A stretch of DNA of 25,231 nt, from contig JAFADT010000463.1 in assembly GCA_023424585.1 (NCBI GenBank), forward strand, positions 1-25,231, in the 5' to 3' direction. The notes beneath the pieces are model-generated. The model saw nothing but the letters and a program-made list of their open reading frames with translations, searched no databases and was not told where the DNA came from. The DNA comes from Pseudomonadota bacterium (GTDB lineage Bacteria > Myxococcota > Myxococcia > Myxococcales > Myxococcaceae). Positions 1 to 6,542 of the stretch are shown piece after piece. Position numbers and translations under genes: made by a program. Numbering within the stretch: position 1 is the first letter of the stretch; each line of letters begins with the position of its first letter.

Positions 1-2
1 GG

Positions 3-221
3 CCCCACGTCGTGGCCGTGCCGGCGGCGGTCGTGGGCGTGTGGGCGGGCATCGCCCTGTGGAGCCGGGCCGTGCGCCTGCGCCGCCAGGAGGCCCAGGG
101 CAGCGCGCAACAGCCGCTCCCGGAGCAGGAGGTGCCGCCGCGCCCCGGCGCCGAGGCGCCTCGCGTCCTGCCGGAGCCGAGCGCCTCCCCCGCTCCGGAG
201 GCCGGGCCCCACCAGCCCTGA
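3..221 (+). CDS. C-terminal fragment of an unidentified membrane protein
   Basis: An open frame enters from the left edge and stops with TGA at 219-221, so the gene begins outside the window. The visible 72 residues start with a hydrophobic stretch (about residues 1-20, rich in V, A, G and W) ending in a basic RLRRQ segment, as in a last transmembrane helix with a positive-inside end. The remainder is a low-complexity tail rich in Pro, Glu and Ala. A GTG at 12 could in principle start a short protein, but nothing resembling a ribosome binding site can be seen in the few bases before it. The family cannot be recognised. It points the same way as exoA but is separated from it by a probable terminator and a minus-strand gene. 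Confidence 0.45.
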   Translation, partial: PHVVAVPAAVVGVWAGIALWSRAVRLRRQEAQGSAQQPLPEQEVPPRPGAEAPRVLPEPSASPAPEAGPHQP

Positions 222-264
222 GCCGCACCCCGGACACGACAAGGGCCCGCGGGCCGGCAGCGGG

Positions 265-286
265 AGGAAGCCTGGCTTCCTTCTTC
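265..286 (+). terminator. Probable intrinsic terminator between convergent genes
   Basis: An inverted repeat AGGAAGC / GCTTCCT (7 bp, 3-base loop) is followed by the pyrimidine-rich stretch TCTTC. It lies between the stop codon of the left-edge gene (221) and the stop codon of the minus-strand small membrane protein (336), where a terminator is expected. The U tract is short, so strength is uncertain. A 12-bp perfect GC palindrome at 244-255 just before it may add to termination or to bidirectional folding. Confidence 0.45.
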
Positions 287-335
287 GCTGAACCGGCCCG
301 AAGGCCCCTGAACGCGACCGCGTGGGAGCGGGCCG

Positions 336-527
336 CTACGCCTGCTTCGCGACGCCCTCGGGCTCCGTCGCCTTGCCGCTCAAGAGCGAGCTGCCGCCAT
401 ACAGGGCCAGGCCCACCATGCCCAGCACGCCGGCTTCCACGCTGCCGCCCATCGAGGCCCCCACCAATCCCACGATGCTGGTCCCGAGCATGAAGACCAC
501 CCCAACCGCCCCTGCCACCTTGCCCAT
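336..527 (-). CDS. Small two-helix membrane protein, unknown function
   Basis: A 63-residue protein starting MGKVAGAVGVV. I chose the ATG at 527-525 because AGGGAG lies 7 bases upstream; an in-frame start at 587 would add 20 Arg/Ser-rich residues without such a site. The protein is almost wholly hydrophobic: two Gly/Val/Leu-rich helices (about residues 4-26 and 30-50) joined by a short Gly/Ser turn, then a polar tail ending KATEPEGVAKQA. There is no signal-peptidase motif and no cysteine. The family is not recognised; a small inner-membrane protein is the safest description. It is transcribed divergently from exoA and shares the 528-935 intergenic region with it, so the two could share regulation, but nothing else links it to the polysaccharide pathway. 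Confidence 0.6.
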   Translation of the reverse strand: MGKVAGAVGVVFMLGTSIVGLVGASMGGSVEAGVLGMVGLALYGGSSLLSGKATEPEGVAKQA

Positions 528-759
528 CCGATGTCTCCCTCTGGACTGAGTTGAACCCCTGAACCCCAATCGCTGTTCGACGCTCATCCCTGTTCAAGTC
601 TCGTGCCGAGCCTCCGCTACGGGAATCCCAGGGGGGAGCCCGAACGGGCGTGGAAGGCGCGTGGCTTCCGGTGGGCAATCCTCTTCCGCCTCGTGGAAGC
701 GATCGGCAGAAAGCACAGGGGAGAACACCGACCCGGGACCGGAATTTTTCCCGGATGCG

Positions 760-778
760 CTGATGTGCGCCTGATGTG
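760..778 (+). repeat. Tandem direct repeat CTGATGTG, 11-bp period, upstream of exoA promoter
   Basis: CTGATGTG occurs at 760-767 and again at 771-778, so equivalent bases are 11 bp apart, about one helical turn. The pair lies about 50 bp upstream of the -24 element, roughly -94 to -76 from the predicted start site. This is a suitable place for an activator to bind two sites on the same face of the helix. That it is an activator site is inference. Confidence 0.4.
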
Positions 779-827
779 GCACGCCGTAACCCACTGCATT
801 CCAAGGGTTTTCCCTCCCCCCGGTCGC

Positions 828-843
828 TGGCACACGCGCTGCT
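828..843 (+). promoter_or_regulatory. Sigma-54 (-24/-12) promoter of the exoA operon
   Basis: TGGCACACGCGCTGCT matches the sigma-54 consensus TGGCACG-N4-TTGCW at all but two positions, with the essential GG (829-830) and GC (841-842) exactly 12 bases apart. The predicted start is near 854, leaving a leader of about 80 bases before the exoA ATG at 936. From memory of the M. xanthus literature, the exo operon is a developmental target of the enhancer-binding protein Nla6, which fits a sigma-54 promoter. The start site itself is inferred. Confidence 0.7.
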
Positions 844-935
844 AAGAGCCACCGCCAGAAGCGAGTCGCCCGGCCCTCCAGGGCGTGTGAACGGCGCGGC
901 CCGCGCGGACATCCGTGAACGAAGGAGAGCGAAAG

Positions 936-1505
936 ATGGGAATGCGGCGCACGGGGTTTTGGACGGTGATGGGGATGCTCCTCCTGTCGGGTTGTGCTCA
1001 CCAGCAGGCGCTGAAGGTCGACAACTCGGAGCAGCCGTATCGCATCGGGCGCGAGGACGTGCTCGACGTGAGCGTCTGGCGCGATCAGGAGCTGTCGCGC
1101 ACGGTGCCGGTGCGTCCCGACGGCTTCATCTCCGTTCCGATGGTGGGCGAGGTGCAGGCCGCGGGCAAGACGCCCACGGAGCTGGCGGAGCTGCTCAAGA
1201 CGGGCCTCCAGCCGTACGTGCAGGAGCCGCGCGTGACGGTCATCGTCCGCGAGGTCAACAGCAGCCGCGTCTTCGTGACGGGGGAGGTGGCCCACCCGGG
1301 TGCATACCCGCTGCGCGGCCGCGTGTCGCTGCTTCAGGCCATCGCGCTGGCCGGCGGCTTCACGGACTTCGCCAACTCCGACGGCATCGTCGTCATCCGC
1401 ACGGACGGCAAGGGCGGACAGATTCCGGTGCGCTACAGCGACCTGGTCTCCCCCGACGGCGAGAGCGTCATCCTCCGGCCGGGTGACACCGTCGTCGTCC
1501 CGTGA
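936..1505 (+). CDS. exoA: OPX polysaccharide export lipoprotein (Wza-like, short form)
   Basis: A 189-residue outer-membrane polysaccharide export protein. The ATG at 936 is preceded by AAGGAG 8 bases away; an in-frame GTG at 915 lacks such a site. The N-terminus is a lipoprotein signal with lipobox LLSGC (Cys20). Next comes a Poly_export domain (about 33-108, with YRIGREDVLDVSVW and VRPDGFISVPMVGEV), then one SLBB domain (about 109-189, VFVTGEVAHPGAYPLRG) ending RPGDTVVVP. The protein stops at the end of the SLBB fold, so it lacks the C-terminal helix with which E. coli Wza crosses the outer membrane. Short OPX proteins of this kind are thought to work with a separate beta-barrel; the next gene, exoB, encodes one. 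Domain content and gene order match M. xanthus exoA (fdgA), needed for spore-coat polysaccharide export. First gene of the operon, behind the sigma-54 promoter. Confidence 0.9.
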   Translation: MGMRRTGFWTVMGMLLLSGCAHQQALKVDNSEQPYRIGREDVLDVSVWRDQELSRTVPVRPDGFISVPMVGEVQAAGKTPTELAELLKTGLQPYVQEPRVTVIVREVNSSRVFVTGEVAHPGAYPLRGRVSLLQAIALAGGFTDFANSDGIVVIRTDGKGGQIPVRYSDLVSPDGESVILRPGDTVVVP

Positions 1506-1585
1506 GCCGGGACGGTCGCGGGAGCGTCAAGGACAGACAGCGGGAAGCAGCGAACGTGGGCGTGGGCAAGGATGGGAGGGCGGCG

Positions 1586-2734
1586 GTGAGGGGCCATTGG
1601 AAGCGGGCAGTGATCGCAGGGTGTCTCATCGCCGCGCCGGCCGCGCAGGCGGCCACCATCCTGGAGCCGCGGCTGCGCCTGACGGCGGAGGAGCGCTTCG
1701 ACAACGACATCCGCCTGGGCGGGACCGGCACCAACGGCCAGTTCATGACGAAGCTGTCTCCGCGGCTGGGCCTGGACGTGAAGAACGAGCAGGTGACGCT
1801 GGAGTCCTTCTACGCCACGGACCTGCTCGCGCGGCACGGCTCCGGCACGACGACGGTGGACCACCGCGCGGGCGTGGCCTTCCGGGACGTGCTCACCCGC
1901 CGCCTGCGGCTGGACGCCAGCGCGCGGGTGTTCCGCGTCACCGACCCCACGTCGCTGCCGCGTGACGGGCTGGCGCGCTCCACGGCGCCCACCTTCTATG
2001 CGCAGACGCGGGTGGGGCTCACCGGGCGCGTCACGGACCGCCTGGACGTGCGCGGCAACTACATGTTCGAGGCGACGCGCATCATCGAGCCGGGGCGGGT
2101 GGCGGGCTACGCGCACACCCCGTCGGTGGAGCTGTGGTACCGCTCCACGCGTCGGCTGTCCCTGGGCGCCGAGTACCGCTACCAGGGCTTCCTGTACGCC
2201 GGCGACTACAGCCAGGCGCACGGCGCCTCCGCGGCCGTGCGCTACCGGCTGACGCGGCCCACCACGCTCACCCTCCGGGGGGGGCCGGTGCGCTACCTGC
2301 CGACGGACGCGGCGCGCGGCGGGTGGATGCCCCGCGCGGCGCTGGAGGTGGTGCGCGAGGGCGAGCGCAGCGACTTCGGCTTCGCCATGGGCCACGACCT
2401 GGTGGGCGCGAGCGGTTTCTCCGGCGCGGTGTGGGCGGACTACGCGTCGGTGATGGGGGCGCACCGGTTCACGCAGAAGCTGTCGGCCTTCGGGGCGGCC
2501 AGCTTCTTCCGGAACGGGACGGCGCCCGGTGAGCACTACACGGAGTGGCGCAACACCACGAACGTGTCGCAGGGCTACGCGGTGGGGGGAGGCGTCGAGT
2601 ACCGGCTCGGCCGGCGGCTCGCGTTGCAGGGCGCTTTTGACCGCATCGCGCAGGTGGGCGCGGCGGATGTCGCTGGGGCGGGGGACCTGACACGCAACGT
2701 GTTCGCCCTCCGTCTGGTGATGACAGCTTGGTAG
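1586..2734 (+). CDS. exoB: Outer-membrane beta-barrel protein, partner of ExoA
   Basis: A 382-residue protein when started at the GTG at 1586, which has GGGAGGG 5 bases upstream and gives a normal signal peptide (RGHWKR, then a hydrophobic core, cleavage after AQA at about residue 22). A GTG at 1502 overlaps the exoA stop (GTGA) and would add 28 polar residues before the signal. The mature part has many short alternating strands rich in Arg, Tyr, Thr and Gly and ends in an aromatic residue (LVMTAW), as in barrels inserted by BAM. It contains no recognised enzyme motif. In M. xanthus the exoB product is an outer-membrane beta-barrel; with a short OPX protein it is believed to form a composite channel for the polymer. 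Barrel prediction is from composition and pattern, so strand number is not given. Confidence 0.8.
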   Translation: MRGHWKRAVIAGCLIAAPAAQAATILEPRLRLTAEERFDNDIRLGGTGTNGQFMTKLSPRLGLDVKNEQVTLESFYATDLLARHGSGTTTVDHRAGVAFRDVLTRRLRLDASARVFRVTDPTSLPRDGLARSTAPTFYAQTRVGLTGRVTDRLDVRGNYMFEATRIIEPGRVAGYAHTPSVELWYRSTRRLSLGAEYRYQGFLYAGDYSQAHGASAAVRYRLTRPTTLTLRGGPVRYLPTDAARGGWMPRAALEVVREGERSDFGFAMGHDLVGASGFSGAVWADYASVMGAHRFTQKLSAFGAASFFRNGTAPGEHYTEWRNTTNVSQGYAVGGGVEYRLGRRLALQGAFDRIAQVGAADVAGAGDLTRNVFALRLVMTAW

Positions 2735-2772
2735 GCAACCTTCGAGAGATGACGAGGATGGAGGAGCGGATC

Positions 2773-4182
2773 ATGGAGCGTGGGATGACGGCGGACCAGT
2801 TGCTTTCGGCGCTGTGGCGCCGAAAGGCCCTGGTGGGGGCGATCGCTGCAGCAATCTTCGTGTTGGGCGCGGCCATCGTGATGACCCGGCCGAGCATTTA
2901 TGAAGCGTCCGTGGTGGTGCGCGTGGAGCCGCAGCGCCCCGGCGAGGAGATGGTCCAGCACACGGTGAGCGAGCTCATCGAGCAGCGGCTCGTCACCGTC
3001 CGCCAGGAGCTCCTGGCGCGGCCGGTGCTCCAGAAGGCCATCGAGGAGATGAACCTCTACCCGGAGCTGGTGTCGGAGAAGGGCATCGAGGCGGCGGTGG
3101 AGCAGATGCGCAAGGACATCACCGTGCGCGTCGAGGGTGAGACGGCCTTCGAGCTCACCTACGCGGGCCGCGACCCGCAGGTGGTGGCGCAGGTGGCCAA
3201 CCGCCTGCCGGCCATCTTCTCCGAGGAGACGCTGAAGATCCGCCAGGCGCAGGCGGCCCGCGCCACGGACCTCTTCAACGACGAGATGATCTCCATGGGC
3301 AAGGCCGTGTCCGCCTGGGAGTCGAAGATCTCCAAGTTCAAGGTGGACCACCTGGGCGAGCTGCCCGAGCAGATGGAGATGAACATGCGCGGCCTGGAGC
3401 GCATCGGCGCCCAGCTGCAGATGAAGTCCGAGGAGCTGCGCACGGCCGAGGCGCGCCGCTCCGACCTGGCCCGCGCCCGCAACGCCGCGGACAGCGAGGC
3501 CGGCCGCCTGGAGGCCACGGAGAGCGGCCTGTCCCGCACCCTCACCCAGGCGAAGACGCAGTGGACGGAGGACCACCCGGAGGTGAAGCGGATGGAGCGT
3601 GAGCTCAACGACATCAGCGCCCAGCGCAAGGACGCCGAGGGCCGCATGTACGCCGAGCGCAACGAGCGCGCCCGCGTGGCCACGCTCGTCACCAACATCC
3701 AGAAGGACATCGTGGACCTCCAGAAGCAGGCCGAGGCGTACCAGGCGCGGCTGAACAACACCCCGCGCTGGGCCCAGGAGCTGGCGGTCATGAACCGGGA
3801 CTACGAGATCGCCCGCACCAAGTACCAGAGCGTGGTGAGCCGCAAGGTGGAGGCGGAGATCGCCCAGGAGCTGGAGGCCAAGAGCGCCAAGAGCCTGTTC
3901 AACGTCATCTCGCCCGCCGGGGTGCCCTCCGCGCCCGCCCGCCCGGACCGCATGAGCGGCCTGCTCATCGCCGCGCTGGTGGCCCTGGCCCTGGGCGTCC
4001 TCACCGGCACCGTCCTGGAGATGCGCGACGACAGCCTGCGCGACGGCACCGAGGTCCGCGAGCGCCTGACGCTGCCTGTCCTCGCTGTGGTCCCGAACAT
4101 GCAGGGCAAGACGGAGAAGCGGGTGTTGATGCCCATGAACGGGAGCCGGAACAGCGTCTCCTCGCCTACTTCCCTGAACTAA
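2773..4182 (+). CDS. exoC: Polysaccharide co-polymerase (Wzc/GumC-type, no kinase domain)
   Basis: A 469-residue inner-membrane chain-length regulator. The ATG at 2773 has GGAGGAG 6 bases upstream; ATGs at 2749, 2758 and 2785 are alternatives. Transmembrane helix 1 (about 19-38) is followed by a Wzz domain (IYEASVVVRVEPQRPGE), then a long periplasmic region from about residue 150 to 370 rich in Glu, Arg, Lys and Ala with coiled-coil character. Next is the Pro-rich segment before the second helix (SAPARPDR) and helix 2 (about 396-415). The cytoplasmic tail of about 55 residues has no Walker motifs. The kinase is therefore a separate protein, encoded by the next gene, exoD, as in the split PCP/kinase pairs of Gram-positive bacteria and M. 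xanthus. The pair controls polymer length and export together with ExoA. The gap to exoD is 36 bases, consistent with one operon. Confidence 0.88.
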   Translation: MERGMTADQLLSALWRRKALVGAIAAAIFVLGAAIVMTRPSIYEASVVVRVEPQRPGEEMVQHTVSELIEQRLVTVRQELLARPVLQKAIEEMNLYPELVSEKGIEAAVEQMRKDITVRVEGETAFELTYAGRDPQVVAQVANRLPAIFSEETLKIRQAQAARATDLFNDEMISMGKAVSAWESKISKFKVDHLGELPEQMEMNMRGLERIGAQLQMKSEELRTAEARRSDLARARNAADSEAGRLEATESGLSRTLTQAKTQWTEDHPEVKRMERELNDISAQRKDAEGRMYAERNERARVATLVTNIQKDIVDLQKQAEAYQARLNNTPRWAQELAVMNRDYEIARTKYQSVVSRKVEAEIAQELEAKSAKSLFNVISPAGVPSAPARPDRMSGLLIAALVALALGVLTGTVLEMRDDSLRDGTEVRERLTLPVLAVVPNMQGKTEKRVLMPMNGSRNSVSSPTSLN

Positions 4183-4218
4183 TTGCCGACCCCCTACGGA
4201 AAGGATTGGAGAACACAG

Positions 4219-4956
4219 ATGGACTCGACGATGGAGCGGGCCGGTAACTTCCTCCCGCGTGTGGATGAGAGCGCGGCTTCCTCGAACGCGGTGGACCGCC
4301 GGGTGGTGACGCTCACGGCCCCCGCCTCCGCGGCCGCCGAGCAGTACCGCACCCTGTACTACCGCCTGGAGCGGATGCGCGAGCAGCGCCCGATGAAGGT
4401 GGTGGCGCTCACCTCCGCGATGCCCGGCGAGGGCAAGACGGTGACGAGCGTGAACCTGGCCCTGGCCGCCGCCCGGGCGAACCCGGAGCGCCGCATCCTG
4501 CTGGTGGACGCGGACCTGCGCCGGGGGCAGGTGGCGCCCACGCTGGGCATGCGCAACAAGCAGGGCCTGGCGGAGCTGCTGGCCGGCGAGTGCGACGTGC
4601 GCGACGTCGTGCGCCGCTTCAACGCCACGCGGCTGGCGGTCATCCCCGCCGGCGCCACGCCGGAGGAGAGCACCCAGGTGCTGGCGAGCGCCCGCATGAA
4701 GCAGTTCCTCAAGGCGGTGCGCGACGGCTTCGACGAGGTGTACGTGGACCTGCCGCCCACGTTGCCGTTCGCGGACGCGGCCATCCTGGGCCACCAGATG
4801 GACGGCGTGCTGATGGTCATCCGCGCCAACGTCACCCCCTCCAAGGTGGTGAACCAGGCGGTGGAGCAGCTGGCGGGCGCGGCGCTGGTGGGCTGCGTGC
4901 TCAACGGGGCGGAGGTGAACGCGACCCCGTACCTGAAGAACTACGTGAAGCGGTAG
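4219..4956 (+). CDS. exoD: Bacterial tyrosine kinase (BY-kinase) for the polysaccharide co-polymerase
   Basis: A 245-residue cytoplasmic P-loop kinase starting at the ATG at 4219, with GGAG 7 bases upstream. It has Walker A SAMPGEGKT (66-74), Walker A' ILLVDADLR (93-101) and a Walker B-like VYVDLPP (174-180). Before the P-loop lies EQYRTLYYRLERMR, in the place of the EX2RX2R oligomerisation motif of BY-kinases. The C-terminus ends TPYLKNYVKR with only two tyrosines (Tyr238 and Tyr242), far fewer than the usual tyrosine cluster. M. xanthus exoD (btkA) encodes a BY-kinase needed for spore maturation. It should need ExoC's cytoplasmic tail for activation. A ParA/MinD-like ATPase is the nearest alternative, but the context makes BY-kinase much more likely. 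Confidence 0.85.
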   Translation: MDSTMERAGNFLPRVDESAASSNAVDRRVVTLTAPASAAAEQYRTLYYRLERMREQRPMKVVALTSAMPGEGKTVTSVNLALAAARANPERRILLVDADLRRGQVAPTLGMRNKQGLAELLAGECDVRDVVRRFNATRLAVIPAGATPEESTQVLASARMKQFLKAVRDGFDEVYVDLPPTLPFADAAILGHQMDGVLMVIRANVTPSKVVNQAVEQLAGAALVGCVLNGAEVNATPYLKNYVKR

Positions 4957-5000
4957 CGGGTGGCGGTGAGGTGAGGTGTTTCAAAGGCCCGACCCGCTCC

Positions 5001-5019
5001 TCGCCCCGATGAGGGGCGA
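5001..5019 (+). other. Stem-loop in the exoD-exoE gap
   Basis: A 7-bp perfect inverted repeat TCGCCCC / GGGGCGA with a 5-base loop lies in the 110-base gap between exoD and exoE. There is no U tract, so it is not a classic terminator. It could be an RNA processing or stability element that changes expression across the operon. It could also be a chance fold in GC-rich DNA. Confidence 0.35.
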
Positions 5020-5066
5020 AGGGCGGGGGGCCTGGAGCGGCGGCGGGTTGGGGTTGGAGGAGTCAC

Positions 5067-6434
5067 GTGCTTCGCGTTTTCCACCACTATTTTTCAGCCA
5101 AGAAACTGACGTTCTTCCTCGCCGAGTCCTCGGCGATCGCGCTGGCCTGTGTCGCGGGCGCCGCGGCCTGCGCGGCCCTCTTCGCGCCCCTGGGCACCCA
5201 GCCGCCGTTCGCCACGATGTGGCCCACGCTGGTGGGGCTGGGCCTGGCCTTCGTCGTCACCTTCCAGTTCACGCTGTACCTGCTGGACCTCTACGACCTG
5301 CGCATCGCCGCGGAGGACCGGACGCGCGGCTACCGCTTCCTCAAGGCCGCGGGCGTCACCGCGATGGTGGCGGGCGGCGTGATGCTGCTCTTGCCGCTCG
5401 TCCTGCCGGTGGTGCTGCCCCCCGGGACGCTGCTGGGCGGCGCGATGGGCGCCCTGGCCGGCACCCTGGTGGTGCGCGTCTCCATCCGGGCGCTGGTGGG
5501 CGAGCCCGACGCGGTGCTCGTCGTCGGCGACGGCCTCAAGGCCCGCGCGGTGGCGAGCGCCATCGAGGACGGCGGCGAGGGCTCCTTCCGCGTGGTGGCC
5601 CTGGTGGACCCGCGCAAGGTGGAGGAGTCGCTGGACGCGATGGCGGCGCGCCTCAACGCCTCCTACGTGGTGCAGGCCGCGGACGACATGCGCGGCGCCA
5701 ACTGGGTGGACTCCCTGCTGCGCTGCCGGCTGGACGGGCGGCGGGTGTACGACGCGGCGGGCTTCTGCGAGCGCGTGCTGCGCCGCATCCCGGTGCAGTT
5801 CCTGCGCGCCAGCGACTTCGCCTTCGCGGACGAGATGACGGTGTCGCCCCTGCGCCGGGCCTTCAAGCGCGTGTTCGACGTGGCGGTGGCGTCGCTGCTC
5901 CTGCTGATGGCGTCGCCCTTCCTGGTGCTGGTGGCCATCGCCATCAAGCTGGACTCGAGGGGCCCCATCTTCTACCGGCAGGACCGGGTGGGCCTGGGCG
6001 GCAAGGCGTATCCGCTCTGGAAGTTCCGCAGCATGCGCACCGACGCGGAGAAGGACGGCGCGGTGTGGGCGCGCTCCAACGACGACCGCGTCACGCGGGT
6101 GGGCCGGTTCATCCGCAAGACGCGCATCGACGAGATCCCGCAGGTGTTCAACGTGCTGCTGGGCCACATGAGCTTCGTGGGCCCGCGGCCGGAGCGCCCG
6201 GTGTTCACCGAGCAGCTCAAGCAGCAGATTCCGTTCTACGGCCTGCGCGAGGCGGTGAAGCCGGGCATCACGGGCTGGGCGCAGATCCGCTACCCCTACG
6301 GCGCGTCGGTGGAGGACGCGCGCAACAAGCTGGAGTTCGACCTGTACTACGTGAAGAACGGGTCGCTGTTCCTGGACGTCGGTATCATCTTCCACACGGT
6401 GCGGCACGTGCTGCTGGGACGGGGGGCCCGGTAG
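5067..6434 (+). CDS. exoE: Polyprenyl-phosphate hexose-1-phosphate transferase (WbaP/ExoY family)
   Basis: A 455-residue initiating enzyme that moves a sugar-1-phosphate from a UDP-sugar to undecaprenyl phosphate on the inner membrane. The GTG at 5067 has GGAGG 6 bases upstream. Four N-terminal transmembrane helices lie in about 15-140, then a Rossmann-like cytoplasmic domain (LVVGDGLKARAVASAI, about 147-250), then one hydrophobic segment (about 272-292). The catalytic bacterial sugar transferase domain follows, with the motifs RVFDVAVASL, WKFRSMRTDAE, TRIDEIPQVFNVL, GHMSFVGPRPERP, KPGITGWAQIRYPYG and the conserved FDLYYVKN. All family landmarks are present, so the enzyme is probably active. 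In M. xanthus ExoE starts the spore-coat repeat unit. The sugar cannot be read from the sequence. Confidence 0.9.
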   Translation: MLRVFHHYFSAKKLTFFLAESSAIALACVAGAAACAALFAPLGTQPPFATMWPTLVGLGLAFVVTFQFTLYLLDLYDLRIAAEDRTRGYRFLKAAGVTAMVAGGVMLLLPLVLPVVLPPGTLLGGAMGALAGTLVVRVSIRALVGEPDAVLVVGDGLKARAVASAIEDGGEGSFRVVALVDPRKVEESLDAMAARLNASYVVQAADDMRGANWVDSLLRCRLDGRRVYDAAGFCERVLRRIPVQFLRASDFAFADEMTVSPLRRAFKRVFDVAVASLLLLMASPFLVLVAIAIKLDSRGPIFYRQDRVGLGGKAYPLWKFRSMRTDAEKDGAVWARSNDDRVTRVGRFIRKTRIDEIPQVFNVLLGHMSFVGPRPERPVFTEQLKQQIPFYGLREAVKPGITGWAQIRYPYGASVEDARNKLEFDLYYVKNGSLFLDVGIIFHTVRHVLLGRGAR

Positions 6435-6542
6435 GACGGTTCAGCAGTGGATGTCGGGGAGGGTCCGCGGCCTCCGGTTGTGGGGGGAGGCCGGGATGCG
6501 AAGGGTGGAGCCATGGATTGGGATGGGCGAGGGGGTCGGAAC

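Larger units (their letters stand above)
528..935. promoter_or_regulatory. Divergent intergenic region upstream of exoA
   Basis: About 400 bases without a credible gene. Part of it is less GC-rich than the surroundings, including a T-run at 745-749. It holds a sigma-54-type promoter (828-843), a pair of direct repeats (760-767 and 771-778), and an inverted repeat CCGGGA / TCCCGG (733-738 and 749-754) around the T-run. These lie where enhancer-binding proteins would be expected to bind for the sigma-54 promoter. A promoter for the minus-strand gene at 527 must also lie here, but I see no convincing -35/-10 pair for it. Confidence 0.6.

Noticed and set aside
244..255. 12-bp palindrome GGCCCGCGGGCC as a stand-alone terminator.
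   Set aside because: No U tract follows; the adjacent AGGAAGC/GCTTCCT stem with a pyrimidine run is the better candidate.
776..792. TGGCACG at 777-783 as a possible -24 element nearer the direct repeats.
   Set aside because: No GC dinucleotide at the required 12-base distance; the next TGC is 6 bases too far. The site at 828-843 has exact spacing.
1586..1630. IAGC in the exoB signal region as a lipobox.
   Set aside because: The cysteine would come after only about five hydrophobic residues, too short a core; the AQA cleavage site fits a normal signal peptide.
2575..4794. Minus-strand open frame of more than 700 codons opposite exoC and exoD.
   Set aside because: It is the complement of GC-rich codons; the translation is His/Arg/Leu/Gly-rich with no domain, and it overlaps three well-supported genes.
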